Source: an uncultured Lachnospiraceae bacterium (GTDB lineage: Bacteria > Bacillota > Clostridia > Lachnospirales > Lachnospiraceae). Taken from it: a DNA stretch of 64,000 bases. Position numbers and translations under genes: made by a program. Below the pieces are notes generated by a model. The model was not told the origin of the DNA. It did no database searches and saw nothing but the letters and a program-made list of their open reading frames with translations. Location: contig CAMWBY010000010.1 of the NCBI GenBank assembly GCA_947172645.1, forward strand, positions 62,001 to 126,000, given 5' to 3'. The stretch's first letter is position 1. The number at the start of each line of letters is the position of its first letter. This document shows, piece after piece, positions 1-7,781 of the stretch.

Positions 1-1396
1 ATCCGCTGTCACTGATGCCTGTCCGCACTGCCTGTTCCCCGTTTTTCAGTGTATGCACAATGGAACTGTCTTCTCCCTGGCTCGGAATATTGCGCAGATT
101 GGTGGAATCCTTGGCCGTCACATTCTCACTGACCTCCGTGAAATTCATCAACGCCTCTGCATCAGCCTCTGCTTCTTCCGGCGCCTCTGCGTCCTGTGCC
201 TGTGCAGTGCCTTCATATCCGAAGTATGCAACGTTTACGTCCACGGGCCTGTCTATTCCCGCCACCGTCCCACGGTTCGTATACTGCCACATGGCGTGGG
301 TTCCTGTATAAGAAGATTTCGCCGTATCAGGATAAGGCGCCGAAGGGTACTGCGATACCCATATCCGGTAACTTCCCTCCAATCTGTCAGTATCCCACTT
401 GGCATTCCCCGACAATTCCCCCATGGATGCGTAGAACATAGGTGTATAACCCCTGTTATATATTTCCTGCAAAAACGCGATGGCAATGTCTGTCCGCTCT
501 GCATTAGACAAATGGTACTGCGGGCTTTCAGGACGGTCAAATCCTTCACAGTCATACGCTACCGGATAAGTAATCTGGTACTTTGAGATATAATCCGCTA
601 CCCATCCCGCTTCCGCTTTCGCCTCCTCGGCAGTCGTCGCCGTGGAGAAAAAGTAGACGCCGACTTTAATCCCATTCTTCTGCGCTTCCTGCATATTGTA
701 CTTTGCGTTGGTATCCGCACAGATTTCCCGCGAAGTATCGGCCCGGTATCCCACGCGCACCATGGCGAAATCGATGCCGGAAGCCGCCACCTGCGCCCAG
801 TCAATCGTTCCCTGGTATCTGGCTACGTCGATACCCACCGTCACCTGGTCTGTCTCCGCCACATTCCCGGAAGACAAAAGCTCCGCCACATCCACTTCCG
901 TTCCCTGGTCCGTGCTCATGGAATCTGTCTGGGGGTCTTCGCTTCCGGTATTTTCCGCCGACTCGTCCGGCTTTTCTTCTTCCGGTTCCGTACTGCTTCC
1001 CGGCTCTTTATTTTCTTCCGGCTGTGCTTTCACTTCCTCCACGCCGTCCGTCTCCGCCGCGTCGCCCTCCGCCCCAGTGCTCTCCATATCCGTCCCGTCT
1101 TGTACCTCAATCTGTTCTCCGGCGGAACCGTCCATCTGCAACACTTGCTGCCCCTTCTTTTTCCCGGACATGACCGTCACCAGGACAACGGCCACAATAA
1201 TGAACAAGATAAAAATAACACCCGGAATCAATATCTTCCTGCCGGAAAGACGTACTCTGCCATAGCTGTCCTCATCTTCCCCATATCTGTCGTCTTCATA
1301 ATCGTCTTCGTAGTCTTCCTCATAATCATCGTCGTACTCATCCGGCTCATCGTCCAAATCAATCAGCCCGTCGTCCAAGTCGCTTAATTTCTTCAT
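1..1396 (-). CDS. GH25 muramidase (lysozyme) with acidic cytoplasmic tail, partial
   Basis: The gene starts at 1396 on the minus strand and runs off the left edge, so its 3' end is missing (about 465 codons visible). The product begins with some 55 residues very rich in Asp and Glu, then a membrane segment (about residues 58-78, rich in Ile, Val and Phe), an acidic low-complexity linker, and a GH25 domain opening with GIDVARYQGTIDW. The DCE in VAYDCEGF fits the GH25 catalytic acid region. After it come an acidic linker and the start of what looks like an SH3b domain (TNLRNIPSQGEDS). GH25 enzymes cleave the MurNAc-GlcNAc bond of peptidoglycan. The topology implies a membrane-anchored enzyme acting outside the cell. 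It lies 68 bp after the aldolase gene and is probably read with it. A second GH25 gene is at 40630-41754. Confidence 0.9.
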   Translation of the reverse strand, partial: MKKLSDLDDGLIDLDDEPDEYDDDYEEDYEDDYEDDRYGEDEDSYGRVRLSGRKILIPGVIFILFIIVAVVLVTVMSGKKKGQQVLQMDGSAGEQIEVQDGTDMESTGAEGDAAETDGVEEVKAQPEENKEPGSSTEPEEEKPDESAENTGSEDPQTDSMSTDQGTEVDVAELLSSGNVAETDQVTVGIDVARYQGTIDWAQVAASGIDFAMVRVGYRADTSREICADTNAKYNMQEAQKNGIKVGVYFFSTATTAEEAKAEAGWVADYISKYQITYPVAYDCEGFDRPESPQYHLSNAERTDIAIAFLQEIYNRGYTPMFYASMGELSGNAKWDTDRLEGSYRIWVSQYPSAPYPDTAKSSYTGTHAMWQYTNRGTVAGIDRPVDVNVAYFGYEGTAQAQDAEAPEEAEADAEALMNFTEVSENVTAKDSTNLRNIPSQGEDSSIVHTLKNGEQAVRTGISDSG

Positions 1397-1464
1397 ATTT
1401 TATACCCGTTCCTTTCCCTCCGCCCGGACGCAAAACGTAATATAAATATTTCCATGCCCTTTCA

Positions 1465-2448
1465 TCAGAAACTGTCAAGAAGCTCCAAATACAAATCATT
1501 ATAGTCTGTCCGCTTTTCCTTGATAAACTGGATTGCAGTCTTCGGATGCTGATTCAGCAGGCCCGTGAGAAGGTAAGGCACGTCATATCCCCATGTCAAC
1601 CCGGATTCCCTGAGCGGTACAATATGGTTTTCAATAAACCGCAGAATAGGATTAATATTGTACTTCGGGTTCTTCAGATAACCCAACAAAAGTTCACTCG
1701 GGCAATTCCCACACCCGCGGCCCAGGCCGCTCACGGTAGCGTCCAGGTAACTGACGCCCATGATAACAACTTCCGCCGTATTTGCAAAGGCAAGCTGCTG
1801 GTTATTGTGGGCATGTATCCCCACCTTCTTGCCATATTTGTTCGCCATCTCCAAATACTTGTCCGCCAGCCTTCTCGCCTGTTCAGGATATAACGAGCCA
1901 TAGCTGTCCACCAGGTAGACCGTGCCCACGCTGCTCTGGCACAGAAGTTCCAACGCCGCATCGATATCCACGTCGTTAGACTTGGATATCGCCATAATAT
2001 TCACGGTCGTCTCATATCCTTTCTTCGTGCAGTCTTCAATCATCGCCACCGCCGCCGGAATCGTGTTGATATAAGTAGCGACCCGCACCATATCTATGGG
2101 GCTGTCCTTCTTGTTCAGAATATCTTTCTTAAAATCGCATCGTCCCACATCCGCCATCACAGAAATCTTCATATCCGTCTTATTGTCGCCCACGATAGCA
2201 CGGATATCCTTGTCGTCGCAGAACTTCCATTTGCCGAATTTCTTCACATCGAACAGTTCCTTGGAAGCCTTGTAGCCAAACTCCATATAGTCTACGCCGG
2301 CCTTGATGTTCGCCCGGTACAAGTCTTTGGCAAACTCATCCGTAAAAAAGAAATCATTGACCAATCCCCCGTCACGCAATGTGCAGTCTACCACCTTAAT
2401 GTCCGGCGCATAGGACATCAGTGTTCTTCCTTTTGCTCTTTTTTCCAT
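1465..2448 (-). CDS. DRE-TIM barrel aldolase/lyase family protein
   Basis: 327 residues. The N-terminal motif VVDCTLRDGG and the HAHNN motif near residue 215 are the metal-binding signatures of the DRE-TIM superfamily (HMG-CoA lyase, isopropylmalate synthase, 4-hydroxy-2-oxovalerate aldolase). SGLGRGCGNCPSE matches the following glycine-rich loop. Length and motifs are closest to the DmpG-like aldolases, but no partner acetaldehyde dehydrogenase (DmpF) is nearby, so the substrate is unknown. The start at 2448 has AAGGAAGG about 12 bases upstream; a later Met at 2418 (MSYAP) is possible. It begins 29 bp after tyrS stops, so it is probably cotranscribed with tyrS behind the T-box. Confidence 0.75.
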   Translation of the reverse strand: MEKRAKGRTLMSYAPDIKVVDCTLRDGGLVNDFFFTDEFAKDLYRANIKAGVDYMEFGYKASKELFDVKKFGKWKFCDDKDIRAIVGDNKTDMKISVMADVGRCDFKKDILNKKDSPIDMVRVATYINTIPAAVAMIEDCTKKGYETTVNIMAISKSNDVDIDAALELLCQSSVGTVYLVDSYGSLYPEQARRLADKYLEMANKYGKKVGIHAHNNQQLAFANTAEVVIMGVSYLDATVSGLGRGCGNCPSELLLGYLKNPKYNINPILRFIENHIVPLRESGLTWGYDVPYLLTGLLNQHPKTAIQFIKEKRTDYNDLYLELLDSF

Positions 2449-2477
2449 CTTCGTCCGTTCCTTCCTTTTACTTTACA

Positions 2478-3701
2478 TCATACAACAATTTTCTTGAAGC
2501 TCTTCTTCCCTTTTTTGACAATAAATTCTTCTGCGGCAATCATATCCTTCATGTAAGACGCCTTGATGTCCGTTACTTTCTCTCCTTTCACGGATACACC
2601 GCCCTGCTCTACGCTGCGGCGCGCCTCGGAGCGTGAAGCCGCAAGCCCTGCCGCCACCAGAATGCCCAGGATATCGATACTGCCATCGGTGAACTTATCA
2701 TCCCCCAAGGTCACAGTAGGCATATTCTCCAGGCTGCCGCCTCCTGCAAAAAGCGCTTTTGCCGCTTCCTGCGCCTTCTTTGCCTCCTCTTCCCCGTGGA
2801 CGAGGTTCGTCAGTTCATATGCCAGAATCTCTTTCGCCTGATTTAAACGGCTTCCCTCCCACTTATCCATCTCGTCAATCTGCTCCAGGGGCAGGAATGT
2901 CAGCATACGCAGGCATTTGAGCACATCCGCATCCGCCACGTTGCGCCAGTACTGGTAAAATTCGTAAGGCGTTGTCTTAGCCGGGTCAAGCCATACGGCA
3001 CCTTTCTGTGTTTTACCCATCTTCTTACCCTCTGAGTTCATCAGAAGCGTTATCGTCATGGCATAAGCATCCTTGCCAAGTTTACGGCGGATTAAATCGG
3101 TGCCGCCGAGCATATTGCTCCACTGGTCGTCCCCGCCAAACTGCATGTTGCATCCGTATCTTTTGTACAACTCCATAAAATCGTAGCTCTGCATAATCAT
3201 GTAATTAAATTCAAGGAAACTCAAGCCCTTTTCCATTCTCTGTTTATAACACTCCGCACGGAGCATATTGTTGACGCTGAAACAAGCCCCGATATCTCTG
3301 ATAAACTCCACATAGTTCAAATCAAGAAGCCAGTCCGCATTGTTGACCATCATCGCTTTTCCCTCAGAAAAATCGATAAACCGGCTCATCTGTTTCTTAA
3401 AACATTCACAGTTGTGCTCAATCATCTCCTTCGTCATCATCGTGCGCATATCCGTCCTGCCGGAAGGGTCTCCAATCATGGCCGTGCCGCCGCCTATCAG
3501 GGCAATCGGCTTGTTGCCCGCTTCCTGCAGCCTCTTCATAAGGCACAGTGCCATAAAATGTCCCACGTGCAGGCTGTCCGCCGTCGGGTCAAACCCGATA
3601 TAGAACACTGCCTTTCCGCCGTTAATCAAATCCCGGATTTCATCTGCATCCGTCAACTGTGCAAGAAGTCCTCTTGCCTGAAGTTCTTCATAAATTCCCA
3701 T
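2478..3701 (-). CDS. tyrS: tyrosyl-tRNA synthetase
   Basis: 407 residues from MGIYEEL. Class I synthetase: HVGH in GFDPTADSLHVGHF is the HIGH motif and KMGKT is the KMSKS loop. The C-terminal part carries an S4 RNA-binding domain (SEARRSVEQGGVSVKGEKV). It joins tyrosine to tRNA-Tyr in the cytoplasm. The reading frame stays open upstream to 3809, but that stretch is the T-box terminator region. The start at 3701 is the one with a Shine-Dalgarno (GGAAGAGG) and the family's usual N-terminus. The T-box just upstream, with a UAC specifier, supports the identification. Confidence 0.97.
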   Translation of the reverse strand: MGIYEELQARGLLAQLTDADEIRDLINGGKAVFYIGFDPTADSLHVGHFMALCLMKRLQEAGNKPIALIGGGTAMIGDPSGRTDMRTMMTKEMIEHNCECFKKQMSRFIDFSEGKAMMVNNADWLLDLNYVEFIRDIGACFSVNNMLRAECYKQRMEKGLSFLEFNYMIMQSYDFMELYKRYGCNMQFGGDDQWSNMLGGTDLIRRKLGKDAYAMTITLLMNSEGKKMGKTQKGAVWLDPAKTTPYEFYQYWRNVADADVLKCLRMLTFLPLEQIDEMDKWEGSRLNQAKEILAYELTNLVHGEEEAKKAQEAAKALFAGGGSLENMPTVTLGDDKFTDGSIDILGILVAAGLAASRSEARRSVEQGGVSVKGEKVTDIKASYMKDMIAAEEFIVKKGKKSFKKIVV

Positions 3702-3741
3702 TGTCCTCTTCCTTTCTTTGCCTATGCGCACCCCTGCGCAT

Positions 3742-3783
3742 AAAAAAACCTCATCCCATGCATAACATACATAGGACGAGGTT
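3742..3783 (-). terminator. T-box regulated terminator
   Basis: On the minus strand AACCTCGTCC pairs with GGGATGAGGT, followed by a run of seven T. The 5' arm overlaps the end of the T-box, so antiterminator and terminator are mutually exclusive. Confidence 0.85.
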
Positions 3784-4063
3784 ACTCCCGTGATACCACC
3801 TATCTTCACAGACAGCTCGCACTGCCTGCCTCACCAAGTACGACTCAGGAATCCCAACCGGGGTACTCCCTCATGATACTCTCCTGCGATAACGTGCATT
3901 CCCCGTCGCGGCCTACTAGTACGGCACTGTGCCTGTCCATTCTGCCACGAAGCTCCGGGATGTATTCATAGAAAACTTCCTGCGCGCCTCTCATCGTCCG
4001 GCTGCTTTCTGTGCATTCCATAATCTACTACTTGTTCCCATCAAAGCCTTAACTATTGATATT
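3742..4063 (-). ncRNA. T-box leader (tyrosine) for tyrS
   Basis: Between the promoter and tyrS the minus strand reads as a T-box leader. Near the 5' end is GGGAACAAGTAGTAGA (AG-bulge region), then AGAAAGC and GATGAGAGG, matching stem I conserved elements. On the 3' side of stem I, GAATACATCCC puts UAC, a tyrosine codon, in the specifier loop (plus-strand 3962-3964), with UCCC able to pair with the 5' GGGA. The T-box proper, AGGTGGTATCACGG, is at about 3786-3801. A terminator follows directly. Uncharged tRNA-Tyr would favour the antiterminator and allow tyrS transcription. The 475-bp gap upstream of tyrS is almost wholly accounted for by this element and its promoter. Confidence 0.92.
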
Positions 4064-4069
4064 GTATTT

Positions 4070-4098
4070 AATTTATACGAAACCGCAGCATTTGTCAA
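4070..4098 (-). promoter_or_regulatory. promoter of tyrS T-box transcript
   Basis: Read on the minus strand: TTGACA, 17-base spacer, TAAATT. This places the transcript start near 4063, at the base of the T-box. Confidence 0.75.
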
Positions 4099-4177
4099 CT
4101 GCAAATTTTTCATTCCATCTTTCTTTTATTCCGTCTTTGCAGTCCCGGTTACAACTGACCTCTAAGCTTTCAGTCCT

Positions 4178-5377
4178 CTACTTATTCACCATAAGCTTTA
4201 TCATCGCTTGGTTCAGCCCGTCCACCGTCAGTTTATACATCGGGAACAGTCCTTTGATTGCGGTCTCTGCTTCCCGCCAGGGAGCGTGTCCCGGCGCCAT
4301 CTTCGGATTTAGCCATACAATCTTCTTATAATGCCGCTTCATCAAAAGCAGCCAGTCCATGCCGGACAGTCCGCCGTTTGGCCCCCTGTAGTTGCCTGTG
4401 GTGGAGTACAATTCTTCCGGCGCCATCGCCGCGTCACCCACGATAATTACTTTATAATCGCTATCCAGGTTGCGGAACATCCATTCCGTCTCAATCCAGT
4501 CCCCGTTCTCACACTCCGGTGTGTTGTACAGGTTTGAATAGATGCAGTTATGGAAAAAGTATGTCTTCACATCCTTATAATGGTTGGACTTATACACGGA
4601 ATGAAACAAATCATTCAGCAATGTCGTATAGGGAATCATCGTTCCGCCAGAGTCCATCAGCAGAAGCAGTTTCACCGCATTCTTACGCGGCTTCTCCATC
4701 ACAATCTGCAGGCACCCCCCGTTGTTGCAGGTGGCGTCTATCGTGCCGTCTATGTCAAGTTCCGTCTTCGGGATATCGAGCCTTGCGGAAAACTGCCGCA
4801 GTTTCCTCAAGGCCATCTGGAACTGTCTGTTGTCAAGCACCTTGTCATTACGGAAGTCACGGTATTTCCTGGCGCCGATTACCTGGAATGCAGACTGGTA
4901 ACCCGTCGTTCCTCCTACCCTGATACCGCCCATATTGCCGCCCATATTGCCGAAGGAAGTCTTCCCCATCGTCCCAATCCAGTGGCTTCCGCCATTATGC
5001 TCCTCATTCTGGTCACGAAGCCTATCCTTGAACTTATTCTCCACGTCTTCCTTGTCAATCTGGATTACTTCCTGGTTCATCTCATGGCGCACCTCTTCGA
5101 AGACATCCTGCATCTCCGGCTTGTCAAGCCAACGCATCATATTCTTGCTGACTTCATTCTCCGACTGGATACCCTTGAACACTTCATCAAAAGCCATATC
5201 AAATTTATCGAACTCCGTCTCCGACTTCACTAAAATCATGCGCGCCACATAATAAAACTCCGTCAGGCTGCTATGGCATAATCCCTGCTGTAAAGCGTCC
5301 TGGAGCGTCAGCCATTCGCTTAATGATACGTCAAGCCCCTTATCTTTTAAGGTATAAAAGAATTTCGTGAACATCAC
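4178..5377 (-). CDS. VWA domain protein, CoxE-like
   Basis: 399 residues. The N-terminal half is helical (MMFTKFFYTLKDKGLDVSLSEW is typical of VWA proteins paired with MoxR ATPases). A central Gly-rich stretch GNMGGNMGGIRVGG is followed by a von Willebrand A fold from about residue 230. The MIDAS strand reads LLLLMDSGGTM, a DxGxT variant of the usual DxSxS. A later VGDAAMAPEEL supplies the expected downstream Asp. MoxR/VWA pairs act as chaperone-like modules that insert metals or remodel protein complexes; the client here is not shown. It starts 39 bp after the MoxR gene, so one operon is likely. Confidence 0.85.
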   Translation of the reverse strand: MMFTKFFYTLKDKGLDVSLSEWLTLQDALQQGLCHSSLTEFYYVARMILVKSETEFDKFDMAFDEVFKGIQSENEVSKNMMRWLDKPEMQDVFEEVRHEMNQEVIQIDKEDVENKFKDRLRDQNEEHNGGSHWIGTMGKTSFGNMGGNMGGIRVGGTTGYQSAFQVIGARKYRDFRNDKVLDNRQFQMALRKLRQFSARLDIPKTELDIDGTIDATCNNGGCLQIVMEKPRKNAVKLLLLMDSGGTMIPYTTLLNDLFHSVYKSNHYKDVKTYFFHNCIYSNLYNTPECENGDWIETEWMFRNLDSDYKVIIVGDAAMAPEELYSTTGNYRGPNGGLSGMDWLLLMKRHYKKIVWLNPKMAPGHAPWREAETAIKGLFPMYKLTVDGLNQAMIKLMVNK

Positions 5378-5416
5378 AATCCCTCAATTATTCAGAATCC
5401 CTTCAAGGCCCCTGTT

Positions 5417-6241
5417 TTAGAAGTCTTTTTTATTTTTTACCGTCTCCAAATCTTCGTCTTTCTTCACGACCACACCGATAAAAGGCAGTTCCGCTTTCAG
5501 CCTGTCCGTCGGTATGCCGCCAATCTGCAAAGCATTTACCCAATCAATCAATTCCGACGTGCTTGGCTTCTTACGGATATCCTTCATCGAACGAATCCAG
5601 TAGAAGACTTCCATCGCATCCTGCAGCAATTTGTCTTCCACATCCGGATAATGTGTCCTGACAATCTCCTCCATCAGATTCTGGTCCGGGAAATCGATAT
5701 AATGGAAAATACATCTTCTCAAAAAAGCGTCCGGCAGTTCTTTCTCTGCATTGGAAGTGATAATCACAATCGGCCTGTGCTTCGCCTTGACAGTCCTCTT
5801 CGTCTCATGGATATAAAACTCCATCTGGTCAAGTTCCCACAGAAGGTCGTTCGGAAACTCCAAATCCGCCTTATCAATCTCATCTATCAGCAGAATCACT
5901 TGTTCATCGGCTTCAAAAGCCTCCCCCAATTTACCAAGCTTAATGTAGTGGGCAATATCGTCCACACCTTCCTCGCCGAACTGTCCGTCATACAATCTCT
6001 GGATGGTATCATACATATACAGACCGTCCTGGGCCTTCGTCGTCGATTTGATATTCCAGATAATCAGCTTCTTGCCAAGGGAATTGGCAATCGCCTGGGC
6101 AAGCATGGTCTTACCCGTCCCAGGCTCCCCCTTCACAAGAAGAGGTTTCTCAAGCGCGATGGCGACATTCACGCTCGCCAGAAGCTGCTCCGACGCCACA
6201 TAATCCGATGTACTGTTAAAACTCTTATTTAGTCCGTCCAT
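5417..6241 (-). CDS. MoxR family AAA+ ATPase
   Basis: 274 residues from MDGLNKSF. Walker A is GEPGTGKTM, Walker B is ILLIDEIDKAD, and the sensor 1 region is IVIITSNAEKELPDAFLRRC with the arginine finger RR. The reading frame is open to a Met at 6304 (MNLPLLQQG), which has GGAAAG just upstream, so a 295-residue form is possible. The shorter start matches the usual family N-terminus. The enzyme is expected to use ATP hydrolysis to remodel a target together with the adjacent VWA protein. Confidence 0.9.
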   Translation of the reverse strand: MDGLNKSFNSTSDYVASEQLLASVNVAIALEKPLLVKGEPGTGKTMLAQAIANSLGKKLIIWNIKSTTKAQDGLYMYDTIQRLYDGQFGEEGVDDIAHYIKLGKLGEAFEADEQVILLIDEIDKADLEFPNDLLWELDQMEFYIHETKRTVKAKHRPIVIITSNAEKELPDAFLRRCIFHYIDFPDQNLMEEIVRTHYPDVEDKLLQDAMEVFYWIRSMKDIRKKPSTSELIDWVNALQIGGIPTDRLKAELPFIGVVVKKDEDLETVKNKKDF

Positions 6242-6317
6242 TTTCAATAACCCATACCTTTCTCTTAGTCTGCAGATTCCCTGCTGCAATAACGGAAGAT
6301 TCATCCATCTTTCCGAA

Positions 6318-6512
6318 TTATTCTTTTATCTCATCAATATCCGTTAAATTGACGCCGGCAATCGTAAGAAAGCTTTTTAGATTCAAATATTCCTTTTTCA
6401 ATTTTGCATACGTCTTTGTAGAGTTCTCTTCTTTAGCCAGTACCATGTACTCCTGGATTTTTTTAAAATCTTCCATGGCTTTCTGTATAATCTCCAGATT
6501 AGTATTCGGCAT
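6318..6512 (-). CDS. small helical protein, first gene of the MoxR-VWA operon
   Basis: 64 residues, charged and mostly helical (EIIQKAMEDFKKIQEYM, then TYAKLKKEYLNLKSFL). No known domain is recognised. A strong Shine-Dalgarno, GGAGGTGACGGC, lies directly before the ATG, which supports it as real. It is followed by the MoxR gene in the same direction with a gap of about 76 bp, so it may be a subunit or adaptor of that module. Confidence 0.7.
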   Translation of the reverse strand: MPNTNLEIIQKAMEDFKKIQEYMVLAKEENSTKTYAKLKKEYLNLKSFLTIAGVNLTDIDEIKE

Positions 6513-6723
6513 GCCGTCACCTCCAAATTATCAACTTATCTATACTTATTCAGTATACCATAGTGACAGCTTGAAGTCTATCGCAGTTTGGCACATAGAT
6601 GAAATACGAAAATTTTACTCCTCATCCCTATTCCGCTCACGATATGTTTTATGCTATACTAATGCAGTCAGATACCCCGCCGTGGGGATGAAAATGAAAA
6701 AAATGATTGGAAGGAACCGATAT

Positions 6724-7566
6724 ATGGAACAGAATAAGAAAACACATTTGTCTTTCGAGGTATTTCCGCCCAAGAAAGACGAAGAATTTGACAATGTATA
6801 CCAAATTTTAAGACAGTTAAAAGAATTGAACCCGGACTTCATCAGCTGTACATATGGGGCAGGCGGCTCCAGGGCCGGCAAGACAATCGAGATTACGTCC
6901 TTTATACAGAACGAGCTGAAAATCGACGCCATCGCACATATTACCTGTGTGGGGTTCACCAGGGAAGATTTGCACAAAAACTGTGAGGCGCTACAGGAAG
7001 CCGGCGTCAGCCACGTGCTCGCCCTGCGCGGAGACAGACCGAAAACCATGAGCGACGAGCAGTACGACAGCCGGGAATTCTACTATGCCAGCGACCTTGT
7101 CCGGCATCTGAAAGAATACACGGGCTTGCGCATATCCGGCGCGTGCTATCCTGAGAAGCATTTCGAGGCGCCAAGCTTAAAAGAAGACCTGCTTCACTTG
7201 AAGGAAAAAGTCGATGCGGGCGTCACTTCCCTTATCTCACAGATGTTCTTCGACAACAATTATTTCTACCGCTTCCTGGACAAGGCCAGAGCCATGGGCA
7301 TCCATGTCCCGGTGCATGCGGGTATCATGCCCATTACCACCGCCAAGCAGCTTGGCACCACCGTATCTCTTTCCGGTTCTTCTGTCCCTAAGGAACTTGC
7401 CGACTTAATCGCCACATACGGTGAAGACAAGGAGGATATGCGCAAGGCCGGCATCGACTATGCGGTGCGACAAATCCGCGACCTGAAGGAACACGGCGTG
7501 GATGGCATACACATCTACTCCATGAACAAAGTAAAAACGACAACGGAAATATGCGGGATGATTTAA
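6724..7566 (+). CDS. metF: methylenetetrahydrofolate reductase
   Basis: 280 residues from MEQNKKTH. FEVFPPKK, FISCTYGAGGS, HITCVG and ALRGDRP are the conserved FAD and folate-binding motifs of MetF. It reduces 5,10-methylene-THF to 5-methyl-THF, used in methionine synthesis and, in acetogens, in the methyl branch of the Wood-Ljungdahl pathway. The start at 6724 has AAGGA 8 bases upstream; the frame stays open far upstream, and an ATG at 6688 is a weaker choice. No S-box riboswitch is seen upstream. Confidence 0.95.
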   Translation: MEQNKKTHLSFEVFPPKKDEEFDNVYQILRQLKELNPDFISCTYGAGGSRAGKTIEITSFIQNELKIDAIAHITCVGFTREDLHKNCEALQEAGVSHVLALRGDRPKTMSDEQYDSREFYYASDLVRHLKEYTGLRISGACYPEKHFEAPSLKEDLLHLKEKVDAGVTSLISQMFFDNNYFYRFLDKARAMGIHVPVHAGIMPITTAKQLGTTVSLSGSSVPKELADLIATYGEDKEDMRKAGIDYAVRQIRDLKEHGVDGIHIYSMNKVKTTTEICGMI

Positions 7567-7632
7567 AAATTTTATAATGTAATAAAACAATAAATTATTA
7601 CAAATAACTTCCGATAAAATAATCAGGTTGAT

Positions 7633-7646
7633 TGTGCCATGGCACA
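7633..7646. promoter_or_regulatory. perfect 14-bp palindrome, possible operator
   Basis: TGTGCCATGGCACA lies in the 215-bp gap between metF and the ABC exporter. It is a perfect dyad, as expected for a dimeric repressor site, but it could also be a small hairpin. No regulator gene is adjacent. Confidence 0.35.
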
Positions 7647-7681
7647 TTGAGACAAATCTAGCGTAGAAATGAGGGAAAAAC

Positions 7682-7756
7682 ATGAAAACATTAAAAAGAG
7701 AAAAAACACGGAAAACAGAAAAACTTAATATCTCGCGGGAGGTAATCACAAAATAA
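7682..7756 (+). CDS. possible leader peptide of the ABC exporter gene
   Basis: A 24-codon frame (MKTLKREKTRKTEKLNISRE then VITK) with GAGGG about 7 bases upstream. It ends 25 bp before the exporter start. It is rich in Lys, Arg and Thr. Its last codons contain CGGGAGG, which can pair with CCTCCCG just after its stop codon. This arrangement resembles regulatory upstream frames of drug-transporter genes; the frame is too short to be certain. Confidence 0.45.
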   Translation: MKTLKREKTRKTEKLNISREVITK

Positions 7757-7777
7757 TCCTCCCGTATTATTTGGAGG
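7736..7777 (+). promoter_or_regulatory. alternative hairpins around the exporter ribosome-binding site
   Basis: Three segments are visible: CGGGAGG (7736-7742), CCTCCCG (7758-7764) and the exporter Shine-Dalgarno GGAGG (7773-7777). The middle one can pair with either neighbour. Pairing 1:2 leaves the ribosome-binding site free; pairing 2:3 would mask it. The small frame 7682-7756 ends between segments 1 and 2. Confidence 0.5.
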
Positions 7778-7781
7778 ACAT

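Noticed and set aside
3702-3809. N-terminal extension of tyrS
   Set aside because: The frame is open, but this DNA is the T-box terminator and the chosen start has the Shine-Dalgarno.
6513-6723. SAM (S-box) riboswitch upstream of metF
   Set aside because: No S-box core elements or terminator were found; only a tiny CCCCGCCGTGGGG stem is present.
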